DNA of 64,000 bases from Gemmatimonadota bacterium (GTDB taxonomy: Bacteria; Gemmatimonadota; Gemmatimonadetes; Gemmatimonadales; Gemmatimonadaceae). The translations under genes were made by a program, and so were the position numbers. Under the pieces are notes generated by a model. That model worked only from the letters and a program-made list of their open reading frames with translations. It did not search any database and was not told the DNA's origin. The DNA is taken from contig JAIUOB010000004.1 in the NCBI GenBank assembly GCA_020161135.1, positions 496,001-560,000 of the forward strand, given 5' to 3'. Positions 1 through 9,274 of the stretch are shown here, in pieces; position 1 is the stretch's first letter; each line of letters opens with the position of its first letter.

Positions 1-1082
<1,082 letters not shown>

Positions 1083-1083
<1 letters not shown>

Positions 1084-1088
1084 AGCTT
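1083..1088 (+). promoter_or_regulatory. possible -10 element for cutA
   Basis: TAGCTT overlaps the uvrA start codon on the other strand and lies 25 bases before the cutA ATG. A GAAGG at 1091-1095 could be a weak ribosome binding site. The hexamer is the one seen at other promoters in this window; no -35 was recognised. Confidence 0.3.
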
Positions 1089-1113
1089 CTGAAGGTGCCG
1101 GGCGCCCGGTGCC

Positions 1114-1482
1114 ATGACAACCCCGCCACCCTGCCCTACCCGAGGTCACGTGCACAGTCCGGACGAGGTCGTGATCGCGCTCACCACGCTCCCCCCTGAC
1201 GCCGACGGCGAGGCGTTCGTCGAGGCGCTGCTGGCGGAACGACTGGTCGCCTGCGGGACGCTGCTGCCGGGCGCCCGGTCGGTGTATCGGTGGGAGGGGC
1301 GCATCGAGCGCGCCGGCGAGACGATCCTGCTGCTCAAGACCAGTGGGGCGCGGGTGGCGCCGCTCCGGGAGCGACTGCCGGCGTTGCATCCGTACGACGT
1401 GCCCGAGCTGCTGATCCTGCGCTGTGACGATGGGTTCCCACCGTATGTGGCGTGGGTGCTGGGAGAAGTTGCCACGGGGTAG
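1114..1482 (+). CDS. cutA: CutA1 divalent-cation tolerance family protein
   Basis: The 122-residue product matches the small trimeric CutA1 family, linked to divalent-cation tolerance though the molecular role is unsettled. Seen in the sequence: [22 protein letters not shown] near the N-terminus, the family signature [15 protein letters not shown] with a conserved Cys, [19 protein letters not shown], and the C-terminal [16 protein letters not shown]. It is about 10-15 residues longer at the N-terminus than most family members, so a later start is possible. It is followed after 20 bases by the ABC transporter pair and may be cotranscribed with it. Confidence 0.93.
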   Translation: MTTPPPCPTRGHVHSPDEVVIALTTLPPDADGEAFVEALLAERLVACGTLLPGARSVYRWEGRIERAGETILLLKTSGARVAPLRERLPALHPYDVPELLILRCDDGFPPYVAWVLGEVATG

Positions 1483-1502
1483 CCGTCAGTCGTCAGCGAG
1501 GC

Positions 1503-2258
1503 ATGATCGCCCTCACCTCGCTTTCCAAGCGGTACGGCACCTTCGCCGCCGTGCGTGATCTCGACCTTGTCGTGCCGGCGGGGGAGCTGTTCGGCTTCCT
1601 CGGCCCCAATGGCGCGGGCAAGACCACGACGATGCGCATGATCGCCGGCATCCTGCAGCCCACGGCCGGCACGATCCGCATCGCCGGACATGACCTGCAG
1701 CGGGATCCGCTCGCCGCCAAGCGCGCGCTCGGCTTCATCCCCGACCGGCCGTTCATCTACGAGAAGCTCACCGGCATCGAGTTCCTGCGCTTCAGCGCGG
1801 GGCTGTACGGCGAGGGCGGTGCCGAGGTGGAGACGCGCGCGAGCGAGCTCCTGGCCCTCTTCGATCTCGAGCCGTGGCGCGACGCGCTCATCGAGAGCTA
1901 CAGCCACGGCATGCGGCAGAAGCTGATCATCGCGAGCGCCTTCGTGCACCGGCCGGCGGTGATCGTGGTGGACGAGCCGATGGTGGGCCTCGACCCCAAG
2001 TCGGCAAAGACGTTGCGCGACCTGTTTCGCGCGTATGTGCAACGCGGCCACACGGTCATGATGTCGACGCACACGCTCGAAGTGGCTGAAGCCATGTGCG
2101 ACCGTATCGGCATCATGCAGCAGGGGCGCCTGGTGGCGTGTGGCACGATGGACGAGATCCGCGCGTCCACCGGCCATGACGCCGGCCTCGAGGACATCTT
2201 CCTCCGCCTCACCGGCGACGAAGTGGCACGCGAGCTGGTCGCGGTGCTCGATGCCTGA
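1503..2258 (+). CDS. ABC transporter ATP-binding protein (ABC-2 exporter type)
   Basis: The 251-residue cytoplasmic ATPase has Walker A GPNGAGKTT at residues 34-42, the signature region SYSHGMRQK near residue 133, Walker B VIVVDEP near 153, a D-loop (VGLDPKSAK) and the switch histidine in MSTHTLE. The sequence of the signature (SHGMRQ rather than LSGGQ) and the preceding DRPFIYEKLTGIEFLRF resemble ATPases of ABC-2 exporters such as the CcmA-like/YbhF group. The ATG at 1503 is preceded by GCGAGG. The stop overlaps the start of the permease by eight bases, which indicates coupled translation. The substrate cannot be told from sequence. Confidence 0.93.
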   Translation: MIALTSLSKRYGTFAAVRDLDLVVPAGELFGFLGPNGAGKTTTMRMIAGILQPTAGTIRIAGHDLQRDPLAAKRALGFIPDRPFIYEKLTGIEFLRFSAGLYGEGGAEVETRASELLALFDLEPWRDALIESYSHGMRQKLIIASAFVHRPAVIVVDEPMVGLDPKSAKTLRDLFRAYVQRGHTVMMSTHTLEVAEAMCDRIGIMQQGRLVACGTMDEIRASTGHDAGLEDIFLRLTGDEVARELVAVLDA

Positions 2259-3960
2259 TGTCGCCGCGGGGCACGTCGCGATCGCGGGGCCGGCGGCGCT
2301 GCTCAGCCCGAAGCGCGCCATCGCGCGGCATCGCCTCGCGCACGCGGTGCGCGAGGGCGGCGGGCGCGCGCTGGTCGTGATCGCCCTGGCCGTCCTGTTC
2401 CTCGCGGCGGCCTTCTATGGCGCGTTCCGCATGGTGTCGTACTTCCGCGACGCCGAGGAGATCGGGCACCTGCTGGCGGCCAAGGTATTGGCGATGCTGC
2501 TGCTGGCCTTCGGCTCGCTGTTGCTGTTGTCGAACGTGATCGGCGCGCTGTCCGGATTCTTCCTCGCGCGTGACCTCGACCAGATCGCGGCGTCCCCGGT
2601 GCCGCCACGGGCGCTGTATCGTGCGCGCCTCTTCGAGACGGCGACGCACGCGAGCTGGATGGTGGCGCTGCTGTTGCTGCCCGTGGTGGCCGCGTACGGC
2701 GCGGCGTATGGCGGCGGCATACGGTTCGCCATGGTGGCGGTGGGCACACTGCTGCCGTTCCTGGTGGTGCCGGCGGCCGCGGGCGCGCTGGCCACGCTGG
2801 CGCTCGTGAACATCTTTCCGGCGCGGCGCACGCGCGACCTGCTGAGCGTGGTGAGTGCGCTGGCCATCGCAGGGCTCGTGCTGCTGTTCCGCGCGGCGCG
2901 CCCGGAACAGCTCGCGCGGCCCGAGGGGTTCGCGCACTTCATGGACTTCATCGCCGCGCTCGACACGCCGTCGGCGCCCTGGATGCCGACCGAGTGGGCC
3001 GCGCAGGCGCTCATGGCCGCCGCGCGCGGACGCGATGTGCTCACACCGCTGGCGGCGCTGTGGGCGGCCGCGTTCGCCCTGCTGGCGGTCGGCGAGTGGG
3101 CGTACGCGCGCGGCTGGGCGCGCGCCTTCAGCCTTGCGCAGGAGGGCGCGACGTCGCGCCGCGGCACGGGGGGCGCCCGGCCGTGGCTCGACCGCCTGTT
3201 CGCGTCGCTCGGCCCGGTGCGCCGTGAGCTGGTACTCAAGGAATTGCGCGTCTTCGCACGCGACAGCACGCAGTGGTCGCAACTGGTGCTGCTGATGGTG
3301 CTGCTGGTGGTCTACGTCGCCAACGTGCGCTACCTGCCACTCAATGGCGGCGGCATGACCACACTGCTGCGCAACGTGATCCCGTTCCTCAACCTCGCGC
3401 TCGCCGGCTTCGTGCTGGCCTCCATCGCCGCGCGTTTCGTCTTTCCCGGGGTGAGCCTCGAGGGGCGCGCGCTGTGGCTGCTGCGATCGAGCCCGCTCTC
3501 GATGCGCACCCTGCTCCTCGCGAAGTACCTCGTGGGCGTGGTGCCGCTGCTCGTGCTCGCCCTCATCCTCGTGGGTCTCACGAACGTGCTGCTCGGCGTG
3601 CGGCCGTTCGTGCATGTCGTGTCGCTGGCCGCGATCACGGGGCTGGTGTTCCCGCTGGCCGCGATGGCGCTGGCGTTCGGGGCGGTGTATCCGCGCTTCG
3701 ACACCGAGAATGCCGCGCAGATTCCGACGTCGTTCGGCGGGTTGCTGTACATGATGAGCGCGGTGGTGCTCATCGGCGCCGTGGCATGGCTCACCGGCCG
3801 ACCGGCCGCGCGCTTCGTGGTGGCCGAGCACTTTGGATGGACGCGGGACCCGATGGCCATGGTCGTGCCCTTCGTCGGGGCCGCGGTGCTGTGCGTGGCC
3901 GGCACCCTCGTGCCGCTCCGCATCGCGCATCGTGCGCTCGACGCCCTCGAGCGGGGCTGA
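2251..3960 (+). CDS. large ABC-2-type transporter permease
   Basis: A 569-residue integral membrane protein with about twelve hydrophobic segments in two blocks (roughly residues 35-260 and 360-565) separated by a hydrophilic stretch containing RRGTGGARPWLDRLF. Its start overlaps the 3' end of the ATPase gene, so the two form one exporter; a homodimer of this long permease or a pseudo-heterodimer are both possible. The layout (RARLFETATHASW after an early helix pair, then VRRELVLKELRVFARDSTQWSQL) is typical of the large 'putative ABC exporter' permeases, whose cargo is unknown. It ends 64 bases before mutY. Confidence 0.85.
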   Translation: MPDVAAGHVAIAGPAALLSPKRAIARHRLAHAVREGGGRALVVIALAVLFLAAAFYGAFRMVSYFRDAEEIGHLLAAKVLAMLLLAFGSLLLLSNVIGALSGFFLARDLDQIAASPVPPRALYRARLFETATHASWMVALLLLPVVAAYGAAYGGGIRFAMVAVGTLLPFLVVPAAAGALATLALVNIFPARRTRDLLSVVSALAIAGLVLLFRAARPEQLARPEGFAHFMDFIAALDTPSAPWMPTEWAAQALMAAARGRDVLTPLAALWAAAFALLAVGEWAYARGWARAFSLAQEGATSRRGTGGARPWLDRLFASLGPVRRELVLKELRVFARDSTQWSQLVLLMVLLVVYVANVRYLPLNGGGMTTLLRNVIPFLNLALAGFVLASIAARFVFPGVSLEGRALWLLRSSPLSMRTLLLAKYLVGVVPLLVLALILVGLTNVLLGVRPFVHVVSLAAITGLVFPLAAMALAFGAVYPRFDTENAAQIPTSFGGLLYMMSAVVLIGAVAWLTGRPAARFVVAEHFGWTRDPMAMVVPFVGAAVLCVAGTLVPLRIAHRALDALERG

Positions 3961-4009
3961 GCGACACGGAAGACGCGGGGAGACCCTGCACGCCTCCTCG
4001 GCCCCCTGC

Positions 4010-4015
4010 TAGCTT
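4010..4015 (+). promoter_or_regulatory. -10 element of mutY (near-leaderless)
   Basis: TAGCTT ends nine bases before the mutY ATG, so the transcript would start within two or three bases of the start codon. No Shine-Dalgarno sequence is present. The -35 region is weak. Confidence 0.55.
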
Positions 4016-4024
4016 CCCGCGCCG

Positions 4025-4744
4025 ATGCCCCGCGCGCCCAAGGTTCACCCGCTGCCCGACCCCGAGGTCGCCCGCGCGTTCCGTCGACGCCTGCACCGCT
4101 GGTTCCGGGCGCACGGGCGCGACCTGCCGTGGCGCCGTACGCGCGATCCGTACCGCATCCTGGTTTCGGAGCTGATGCTCCAGCAGACGCAGGTCTCGCG
4201 CGTCCTCGACTACTACGCGCGATTCCTCGAGCGATTTCCCGATCTCCCCACGCTCGCCAAGGCGCGACCGACCCGTGTCCGCGAGGCGTGGCACGGCCTC
4301 GGCTACTACGCCCGCGCACGCAACCTGCACGCGTTGGCGCGCCGGGTGACGCGCGCAGACGGTGTCATTCCCGACGAGCCGGACACGCTGCGCACGCTCC
4401 CGGGCGTGGGCGCGTACACGGCCGGTGCGGTGGCGTCGTTCGCCTACGAGAAGCGCGCGGCGCTGGTGGACACCAACGTCGCGCGCGTGTTGCACCGCGT
4501 CTTCGCACCGGACGCACACCCCAAGTCGGGGCCGGGGCTCAAGCGACTGTGGGCCATCGCCGAAGCGATCCTGCCACGCACCGGCCGCGCGAGCTGGACG
4601 CACAACCAGGCCATCATGGAACTGGGCGCGTTGGTCTGCACGGCCCGCGCACCGCGCTGCACCGTGTGTCCGGTGCGCACGCACTGCGCGACGTACGCGG
4701 CCACCGGCGACGTGCAGGCGGGGCGCAGAACGGCAGCGGAGTGA
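4025..4744 (+). CDS. mutY: A/G-specific adenine glycosylase (short MutY)
   Basis: MutY removes adenine mispaired with 8-oxoguanine. Seen: ELMLQQTQV with the catalytic Glu49, the helix-hairpin-helix LPGVGAYTAGAVAS near residues 125-138, the catalytic Asp149 in LVDTNVARV, and the [4Fe-4S] ligands Cys205, Cys212, Cys215 and Cys221 in the standard Cx6Cx2Cx5C spacing. At 239 residues it stops just after the cluster and lacks the C-terminal NUDIX-like domain (about 120 residues in E. coli) that reads 8-oxoG. The core looks complete, so activity is expected with less lesion discrimination. It is convergent with the next gene, with nine bases between the stops. Confidence 0.95.
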   Translation: MPRAPKVHPLPDPEVARAFRRRLHRWFRAHGRDLPWRRTRDPYRILVSELMLQQTQVSRVLDYYARFLERFPDLPTLAKARPTRVREAWHGLGYYARARNLHALARRVTRADGVIPDEPDTLRTLPGVGAYTAGAVASFAYEKRAALVDTNVARVLHRVFAPDAHPKSGPGLKRLWAIAEAILPRTGRASWTHNQAIMELGALVCTARAPRCTVCPVRTHCATYAATGDVQAGRRTAAE

Positions 4745-4753
4745 TCGGCGCCG

Positions 4754-6613
4754 TCAGCGCGTGACGGACGCGCCGCAGTCGCCGCAGAAGCGTGACGCGG
4801 CAGACGCCAGGGGCGCGCCGCAGTGCGGACAGACGCCCTCGAGGGCCGCGCCGCATTCGGAGCAGAAGCGCGCGTCGAGCTCGGGGCGCGGCCCACAGGT
4901 GGCGCAGGTGCGTTGACGGGCGCGAGCGCGGGCGATCGCCGCTTCGGCGGGATCGTCGGCGTGCGAATCGGATGGCATATCGGTGCTTTGGGAAGGAGAC
5001 GGGGCGCGCGCCGCCTGCGCAGCGAGCGGGACCGCGACGAGCAGCAGCAGCACACCGGCCGCGAGCAGCGTGGTACCCGGCACGAAGCCCACGCGGACGG
5101 CAGCGACGTCGCGACTCATCGGCTGCGAGAACGTCGTCGCGATGGTGACCAGGGGGGTGTGCCGTTGCCCGACCACCGTCATGGCATCGAAGAGCGGCTC
5201 GCCCGCGAGGTCCATGTACTGTCGCTGTGCGGTCGTGAGCAGGCGGGGGCCTTCCGCGCCCTGCGCGACCGCGATGGCGACGGCCAACACGGCGTGATCG
5301 GGCTCGCGATAGGACGACATGCCCTGGCTCGTGAACGACCAGCGCTGGCCGAGGGGATCGGTCATGGCGATCGGGGTGCCCATCTCCAACGCCGCGACGG
5401 ATTCGCGTCGCCAGTGCGACGCGGTCACGCCGGCCGTCGAGACGAGCAGCGCGAGTACGAGAAGCAGCGCCGGCACGCGCGCGCGCCGCGCCGCCCACGC
5501 GAGCGTCAGGAGCGCGAGCGCGCCGGCCGCGAGCATGCCCAGCGCAATCGCGACGGCGGTCGTCTCGAGACGGACGCCCGTGGTCGGCAGCGTCACGCTG
5601 GCCGCCGTGCCAACCCGGGCCTGCCACGCGGCGAAGCCGGCCAGGCACGACGCGAGCGCCACGGGCACGGCAACGACAACAGGCGGAGCATCGGCCGCCG
5701 CGTTGTCGCCTGGCGCGCTGTCGCCAGGCACGCGCGCACGCGCGCGAAGCGCGTCGCGATGCGCGAACACCCGCTCGAACACCAGCGCGAGCGTCGCGCC
5801 GAGCCATGGCAGCAGCGCCATGGTCGACCACGGCGCCCACGTGAGCCATGTCCCGAACCATCCGGTAGCCTGCTGGGCCCAGAGCGCACCCGCCGCTATC
5901 GCCACGGTCTGCAGCAGCCATGCGCGCCGCAGGGCACGGCGCACCGCGTCACGCCACTGCGTGGCAGGGGCGCCGTCGATGATGGCGGCCGCGAGGTGCG
6001 CGAGTGGCAGCAGCGCCGCTGCGAACCCGAGCAGTTGCAGCAGCGGCTGCACCGTGGCGAGCGGATGCTGCAGCGTGGGTGGCAACCCCCGACCGTCGGG
6101 TGGAATCGTCGGCAACAGCGCGAACGGCGTGCCGCGCGTCAGGACCGACACGAGCGCCGCCACGAGCGCGGCCGCCACGAGCGTCACCAGCGTGCTGTGC
6201 GACGCCACGGGCGTCGCGCGGCGTGGCGCCGATTCGTCGGCAGGCCACAGCGCGTGCATCGCAACGCCGAGCGCCACGACCGCCAACGCCACGCTCCATG
6301 TGAAGCGCACGCCGAGATCACCCGCCGCGAGCGCCGCCAGTGTCTGACGCGGCACGACCAGCACACTGCTCCACTCGGCCACGTAACGCAGCTGCAGGTC
6401 GTGCTGCCACAGTGCGGCGCCCAATATGCCCCATGCCCCGATCGCCGCCAGCGCTGCCAGCGCCAGCAGCAGCGGTGCGGCGCGACGCACATGGCGCAGC
6501 GACGAACCGGCGCGTCGTCCGGTTCCAGCGCCGAGCGGCAGCGCGCAGCAGAGCGCGAGCGCGCCGGTGCCCAACGCAAACCACAGGGCGGTGGCGCCAA
6601 GCAGTGCGTTCAT
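4754..6613 (-). CDS. divergent CcmF/CcsA-like membrane protein with C-terminal zinc ribbons
   Basis: A 619-residue membrane protein, from ATG 6613. Several CcmF-like landmarks remain in order: LQLRYVAEWSS near residue 73, PPDGRGLPPTLQHP at 171-184 (CcmF: DGRGLNPLLQDP), a tryptophan-rich segment at about 251-271 ending in MALLPWL (CcmF: WWD domain ending in PWL), and GPRLLTTAQRQY near 455. However, the HPPLLY-type histidine is replaced (VQPLLQ), and the WWD segment reads GTWLTWAPWSTM, without the acidic DPVEN residues. After the last helix (about residues 515-535) come two zinc ribbons: Cys570/573/584/587 and Cys595/598/610/613. CcmF acts in cytochrome c maturation; with these losses the function here is unknown. 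It lies 55 bases after glpK on the same strand. Confidence 0.75.
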   Translation of the reverse strand: MNALLGATALWFALGTGALALCCALPLGAGTGRRAGSSLRHVRRAAPLLLALAALAAIGAWGILGAALWQHDLQLRYVAEWSSVLVVPRQTLAALAAGDLGVRFTWSVALAVVALGVAMHALWPADESAPRRATPVASHSTLVTLVAAALVAALVSVLTRGTPFALLPTIPPDGRGLPPTLQHPLATVQPLLQLLGFAAALLPLAHLAAAIIDGAPATQWRDAVRRALRRAWLLQTVAIAAGALWAQQATGWFGTWLTWAPWSTMALLPWLGATLALVFERVFAHRDALRARARVPGDSAPGDNAAADAPPVVVAVPVALASCLAGFAAWQARVGTAASVTLPTTGVRLETTAVAIALGMLAAGALALLTLAWAARRARVPALLLVLALLVSTAGVTASHWRRESVAALEMGTPIAMTDPLGQRWSFTSQGMSSYREPDHAVLAVAIAVAQGAEGPRLLTTAQRQYMDLAGEPLFDAMTVVGQRHTPLVTIATTFSQPMSRDVAAVRVGFVPGTTLLAAGVLLLLVAVPLAAQAARAPSPSQSTDMPSDSHADDPAEAAIARARARQRTCATCGPRPELDARFCSECGAALEGVCPHCGAPLASAASRFCGDCGASVTR

Positions 6614-6668
6614 GCGCACATCACCGTGCGGGTCGCTGCCTTCCCGACCACGTCGCCTGCGTCGACGG

Positions 6669-8174
6669 TCACGCGATGCCGGCGTCGCCGTCGCGATCGC
6701 GCGCCCATCCCAGGGCTGCGCGCACGGCGCGGCGCCACCCCTGCCACGCCGCGTCCGCCGCCATGCGCCCCGCCGCGTCCGGATCGAAGCGCACGAGCTG
6801 CCGGTTCGCTTCGAAGTCGGTGCCGTCCCGCCACACGCCCGTGGCGAGCCCCGCGAGCCCCGCCGCGCCGAGCGCCGTGGTCTCCACCAGATCGGGCCGC
6901 TCAACCGGCACACCCAGCACGTCCGCCTGGAACTGCATGAGCCAGTCGTTCGCTGCGGCACCTCCGTCGACGCGAAGGCGCTCGAACGGCACCCCGCCGA
7001 GCGCGCGCATGCTGCCCAGCACGTCGCGCGTGGCGAACGCCATGGCCTCGAGCGCAGCACGCGCGAAGTGGGCGCGGGTCGTACCGCGTGTGAGCCCGAC
7101 GATGGTCCCACGCGCGGCAGGCTCCCAGTCTGGTGCGCCGAGGCCCACCAGCGCCGGCACGAAGTACACCCCGTCGTTCCCGGACAGCGAGCGCGCCAGC
7201 CCTTCCGATTCCGCGCTCGTGGCGATGATGCCCAGCCCATCGCGCAGCCATTGCACCGCCGCACCCGCGATGAAGATGGAGGCCTCGAGCGCGAACACCG
7301 GCGCGCCCCGCGGGTCACAGGCGATCGTGGTGAGCAGACCGCCCCCGCGCTGCGGGCGCGCGCTGCCGGTGTTGAGCAACAGGAAGGCACCCGTGCCGTA
7401 GGTGTTCTTGCCGGCACCCGGATGCCATCCGCCCTGACCGAACAGCGCAGCCTGCTGGTCGCCCGCAATGCCGGCGATGGGCAGGGTCGCGCCAAGCGTT
7501 GCGCGTGTCGTGTGTCCCACCTCACCGCTCGATGCGACGAGCTGCGGCAGCAGCGCGCGCGGCACCGCGAACAGCGCGCAGAGGCTGTCCGACCAATCGC
7601 GCGCGTCGATGTCGTACAGCATCGTGCGCGAGGCGTTGGTGTGATCGGTGGCGTGGACCGCGCCACCGGTGAGGTGCCAGATGAGCCAACTGTCGATGGT
7701 GCCCGCCGCGAGTTCTCCCCGTTCAGCGCGCGCGCGATGATCGCCCTGCGCCAACAGCCACTCGAGCTTGGTCGCGCTGAAGTACGGATCGGTCACGAGC
7801 CCGGTGCGGGCGGCGATCATGTCGGCCTGTGGCGCGAGCTCCGCACACCGATCGGCGGTGCGTCGATCCTGCCAGACGATCGCGCGATGCACGGCGCGCC
7901 CCGTGGCGCGCTCCCAGAGCACGATCGTCTCGCGCTGGTTGGTGATGCCCACGGCGACCGGCACCACGCCATCGAGCGCGGCGAGCGCCAGCGCCTCGCG
8001 CGCCGCGTCGAGCGTGCGCTCGAGGATCTCGTGTGCGTCATGCTCGACCCACCCGGGCGCCGGATAGTGCTGCGTGATCTCGCGGTACGCGCGCCCCGCA
8101 ACGCGACCGTCGCGCGTGATGACGAGGCAGGTGGTGCCGGTGGTGCCCTGATCGATGGCGAGAACGGCCGTCAT
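6669..8174 (-). CDS. glpK: glycerol kinase
   Basis: The 501-residue product has the full-length glycerol kinase pattern (FGGY family), which phosphorylates glycerol to glycerol 3-phosphate in the cytoplasm. Seen: the phosphate-binding AIDQGTTGTTCLVI at the N-terminus, GITNQRETIVLWERATG, IVWQDRRTADRC, PYFSATKLEWLL, IAGDQQAALFGQ, KNTYGTGAFLLLNTG and, near the C-terminus, RVDGGAAANDWLMQFQADVL. The ATG at 8174 overlaps the mtnA stop by four bases (ATGA), so translation is coupled. No facilitator (glpF) or dehydrogenase is adjacent. Confidence 0.97.
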   Translation of the reverse strand: MTAVLAIDQGTTGTTCLVITRDGRVAGRAYREITQHYPAPGWVEHDAHEILERTLDAAREALALAALDGVVPVAVGITNQRETIVLWERATGRAVHRAIVWQDRRTADRCAELAPQADMIAARTGLVTDPYFSATKLEWLLAQGDHRARAERGELAAGTIDSWLIWHLTGGAVHATDHTNASRTMLYDIDARDWSDSLCALFAVPRALLPQLVASSGEVGHTTRATLGATLPIAGIAGDQQAALFGQGGWHPGAGKNTYGTGAFLLLNTGSARPQRGGGLLTTIACDPRGAPVFALEASIFIAGAAVQWLRDGLGIIATSAESEGLARSLSGNDGVYFVPALVGLGAPDWEPAARGTIVGLTRGTTRAHFARAALEAMAFATRDVLGSMRALGGVPFERLRVDGGAAANDWLMQFQADVLGVPVERPDLVETTALGAAGLAGLATGVWRDGTDFEANRQLVRFDPDAAGRMAADAAWQGWRRAVRAALGWARDRDGDAGIA

Positions 8175-9178
8175 GCGCGGAGGAGGTCGAAGGGTGGAGA
8201 AAGCAGACCGCGATCGGTGAGGTAGCCGGTGACGAGGCGACTCGGCGTGACATCGAACGCCGGGTTCCACGCGCCGACGCCGTGGGGCAGCGTGCCGAGT
8301 TCGTCCGCGCCGCGATGCTCGATGATGATGGCCGCGCCATCGGGCGTCGCGAGGTCGATGGTGCTGCACGGCGCCGCCACATAGAACGGGACGCCGTGCG
8401 CCGCCGCGGCGAGCGCCACCCCGTAGGTGCCCACCTTGTTGGCCGTGTCGCCGTTGGCGGCGATGCGATCGGCCCCGACGAGCACCACATCGATGCGCCC
8501 GGACGCGAGCAGCGCGGCTGCCGCACCATCGGGGAGCACCTGCACCGCGATGCCGGCGCGCGACAGCTCCCAGGCCGTCAGGCGCGCTCCCTGGCGGAGC
8601 GGGCGCGTCTCGTCCGCGAAGACCTCGACCTGCACGCCGTCGGCGTGCGCGGCATAGATCGGCGCGAGCGCCGTACCAATGCCTGCGGTGGCGAGTGCCC
8701 CGGCGTTGCAGTGCGTGAGCACGCGGGCGCCGTCGCGCAGCAGCCCGCGACCATGCGCGCCGATGGCCGCGCACATCGCGGCATCCTCGGCGCGAATGGC
8801 CTCGGCTTCTGCCTGCAGGGTGGCGAGCAACTGCGCGTCGGGCACCGCGGCGCCAGCGGCGGCGAGCCGTCCCACGGCCCACGCAAGGTTCACGGCGGTG
8901 GGGCGGGCCGCCGCCAGGCGCGCCGCGTAGTCCGGCAGCAGGTCGCGCGCGCGGGATCCGTGCCCCTCGCTGTCGAGCTCCAGCGCCGCCGCGAGGCCGA
9001 TCGCGGCCCCCACCCCGATCGCCGGCGCCCCGCGGATGGCGAGCGTCCGGATCGCGTCGATGACGCCATCCAGATGCGCAACTTCACAGACGACCTCGCG
9101 CTCCGGCAGCGCGCGCTGGTCGAGGAATCGAAGGGCGCGGCGGTCCGGAGACCAGCCGACGGCAGGGATCGGCAGCAC
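8171..9178 (-). CDS. mtnA: S-methyl-5-thioribose-1-phosphate isomerase
   Basis: MtnA converts methylthioribose 1-phosphate to the ribulose form in methionine salvage. Seen: IRGAPAIGVGAAIGLAAALE, RVLTHCNAGALATAGIGT with the catalytic Cys, VFADETRPLRQGARLTAWEL, and IDVVLVGADRIAANGDTANK with the catalytic Asp. The GTG at 9178 gives 335 residues, close to the family length. It is supported by a -10 hexamer TACCTT six bases upstream, which would make the mRNA leaderless and excludes a longer N-terminus. The GTG at 9202 lies upstream of that -10. The gene overlaps glpK by four bases; no other methionine-salvage gene is nearby. Confidence 0.93.
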   Translation of the reverse strand: MLPIPAVGWSPDRRALRFLDQRALPEREVVCEVAHLDGVIDAIRTLAIRGAPAIGVGAAIGLAAALELDSEGHGSRARDLLPDYAARLAAARPTAVNLAWAVGRLAAAGAAVPDAQLLATLQAEAEAIRAEDAAMCAAIGAHGRGLLRDGARVLTHCNAGALATAGIGTALAPIYAAHADGVQVEVFADETRPLRQGARLTAWELSRAGIAVQVLPDGAAAALLASGRIDVVLVGADRIAANGDTANKVGTYGVALAAAAHGVPFYVAAPCSTIDLATPDGAAIIIEHRGADELGTLPHGVGAWNPAFDVTPSRLVTGYLTDRGLLSPPFDLLRA

Positions 9179-9184
9179 GCAGGG

Positions 9185-9190
9185 AAGGTA
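9185..9190 (-). promoter_or_regulatory. -10 element of mtnA (leaderless)
   Basis: On the minus strand TACCTT is followed by CCCTGC and then the GTG start, i.e. exactly six bases, as at ligA, sbcD and coaE. This places the transcript start at the start codon and decides the mtnA start. Confidence 0.5.
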
Positions 9191-9220
9191 GCGCGCGGGC
9201 ACGCAGCCAGCGGCGTCCGA

Positions 9221-9226
9221 TAGATT
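9221..9226 (+). promoter_or_regulatory. -10 element of the enoyl-CoA hydratase gene
   Basis: TAGATT, identical to the gyrB and ligA hexamers, lies 48 bases upstream of the start at 9275. It is in the 96-base divergent region shared with mtnA. No convincing -35 is seen. Confidence 0.4.
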
Positions 9227-9274
9227 TCGAGGCCCGGCCCATCCGATTCCCTGCTGCTCCCCGTCCCACCGCCC

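Noticed and set aside
4823..6940. A 705-codon plus-strand frame opposite the CcmF-like gene
   Set aside because: Arg/Gln/His-rich antisense shadow; the minus-strand frame has membrane segments and zinc ribbons.
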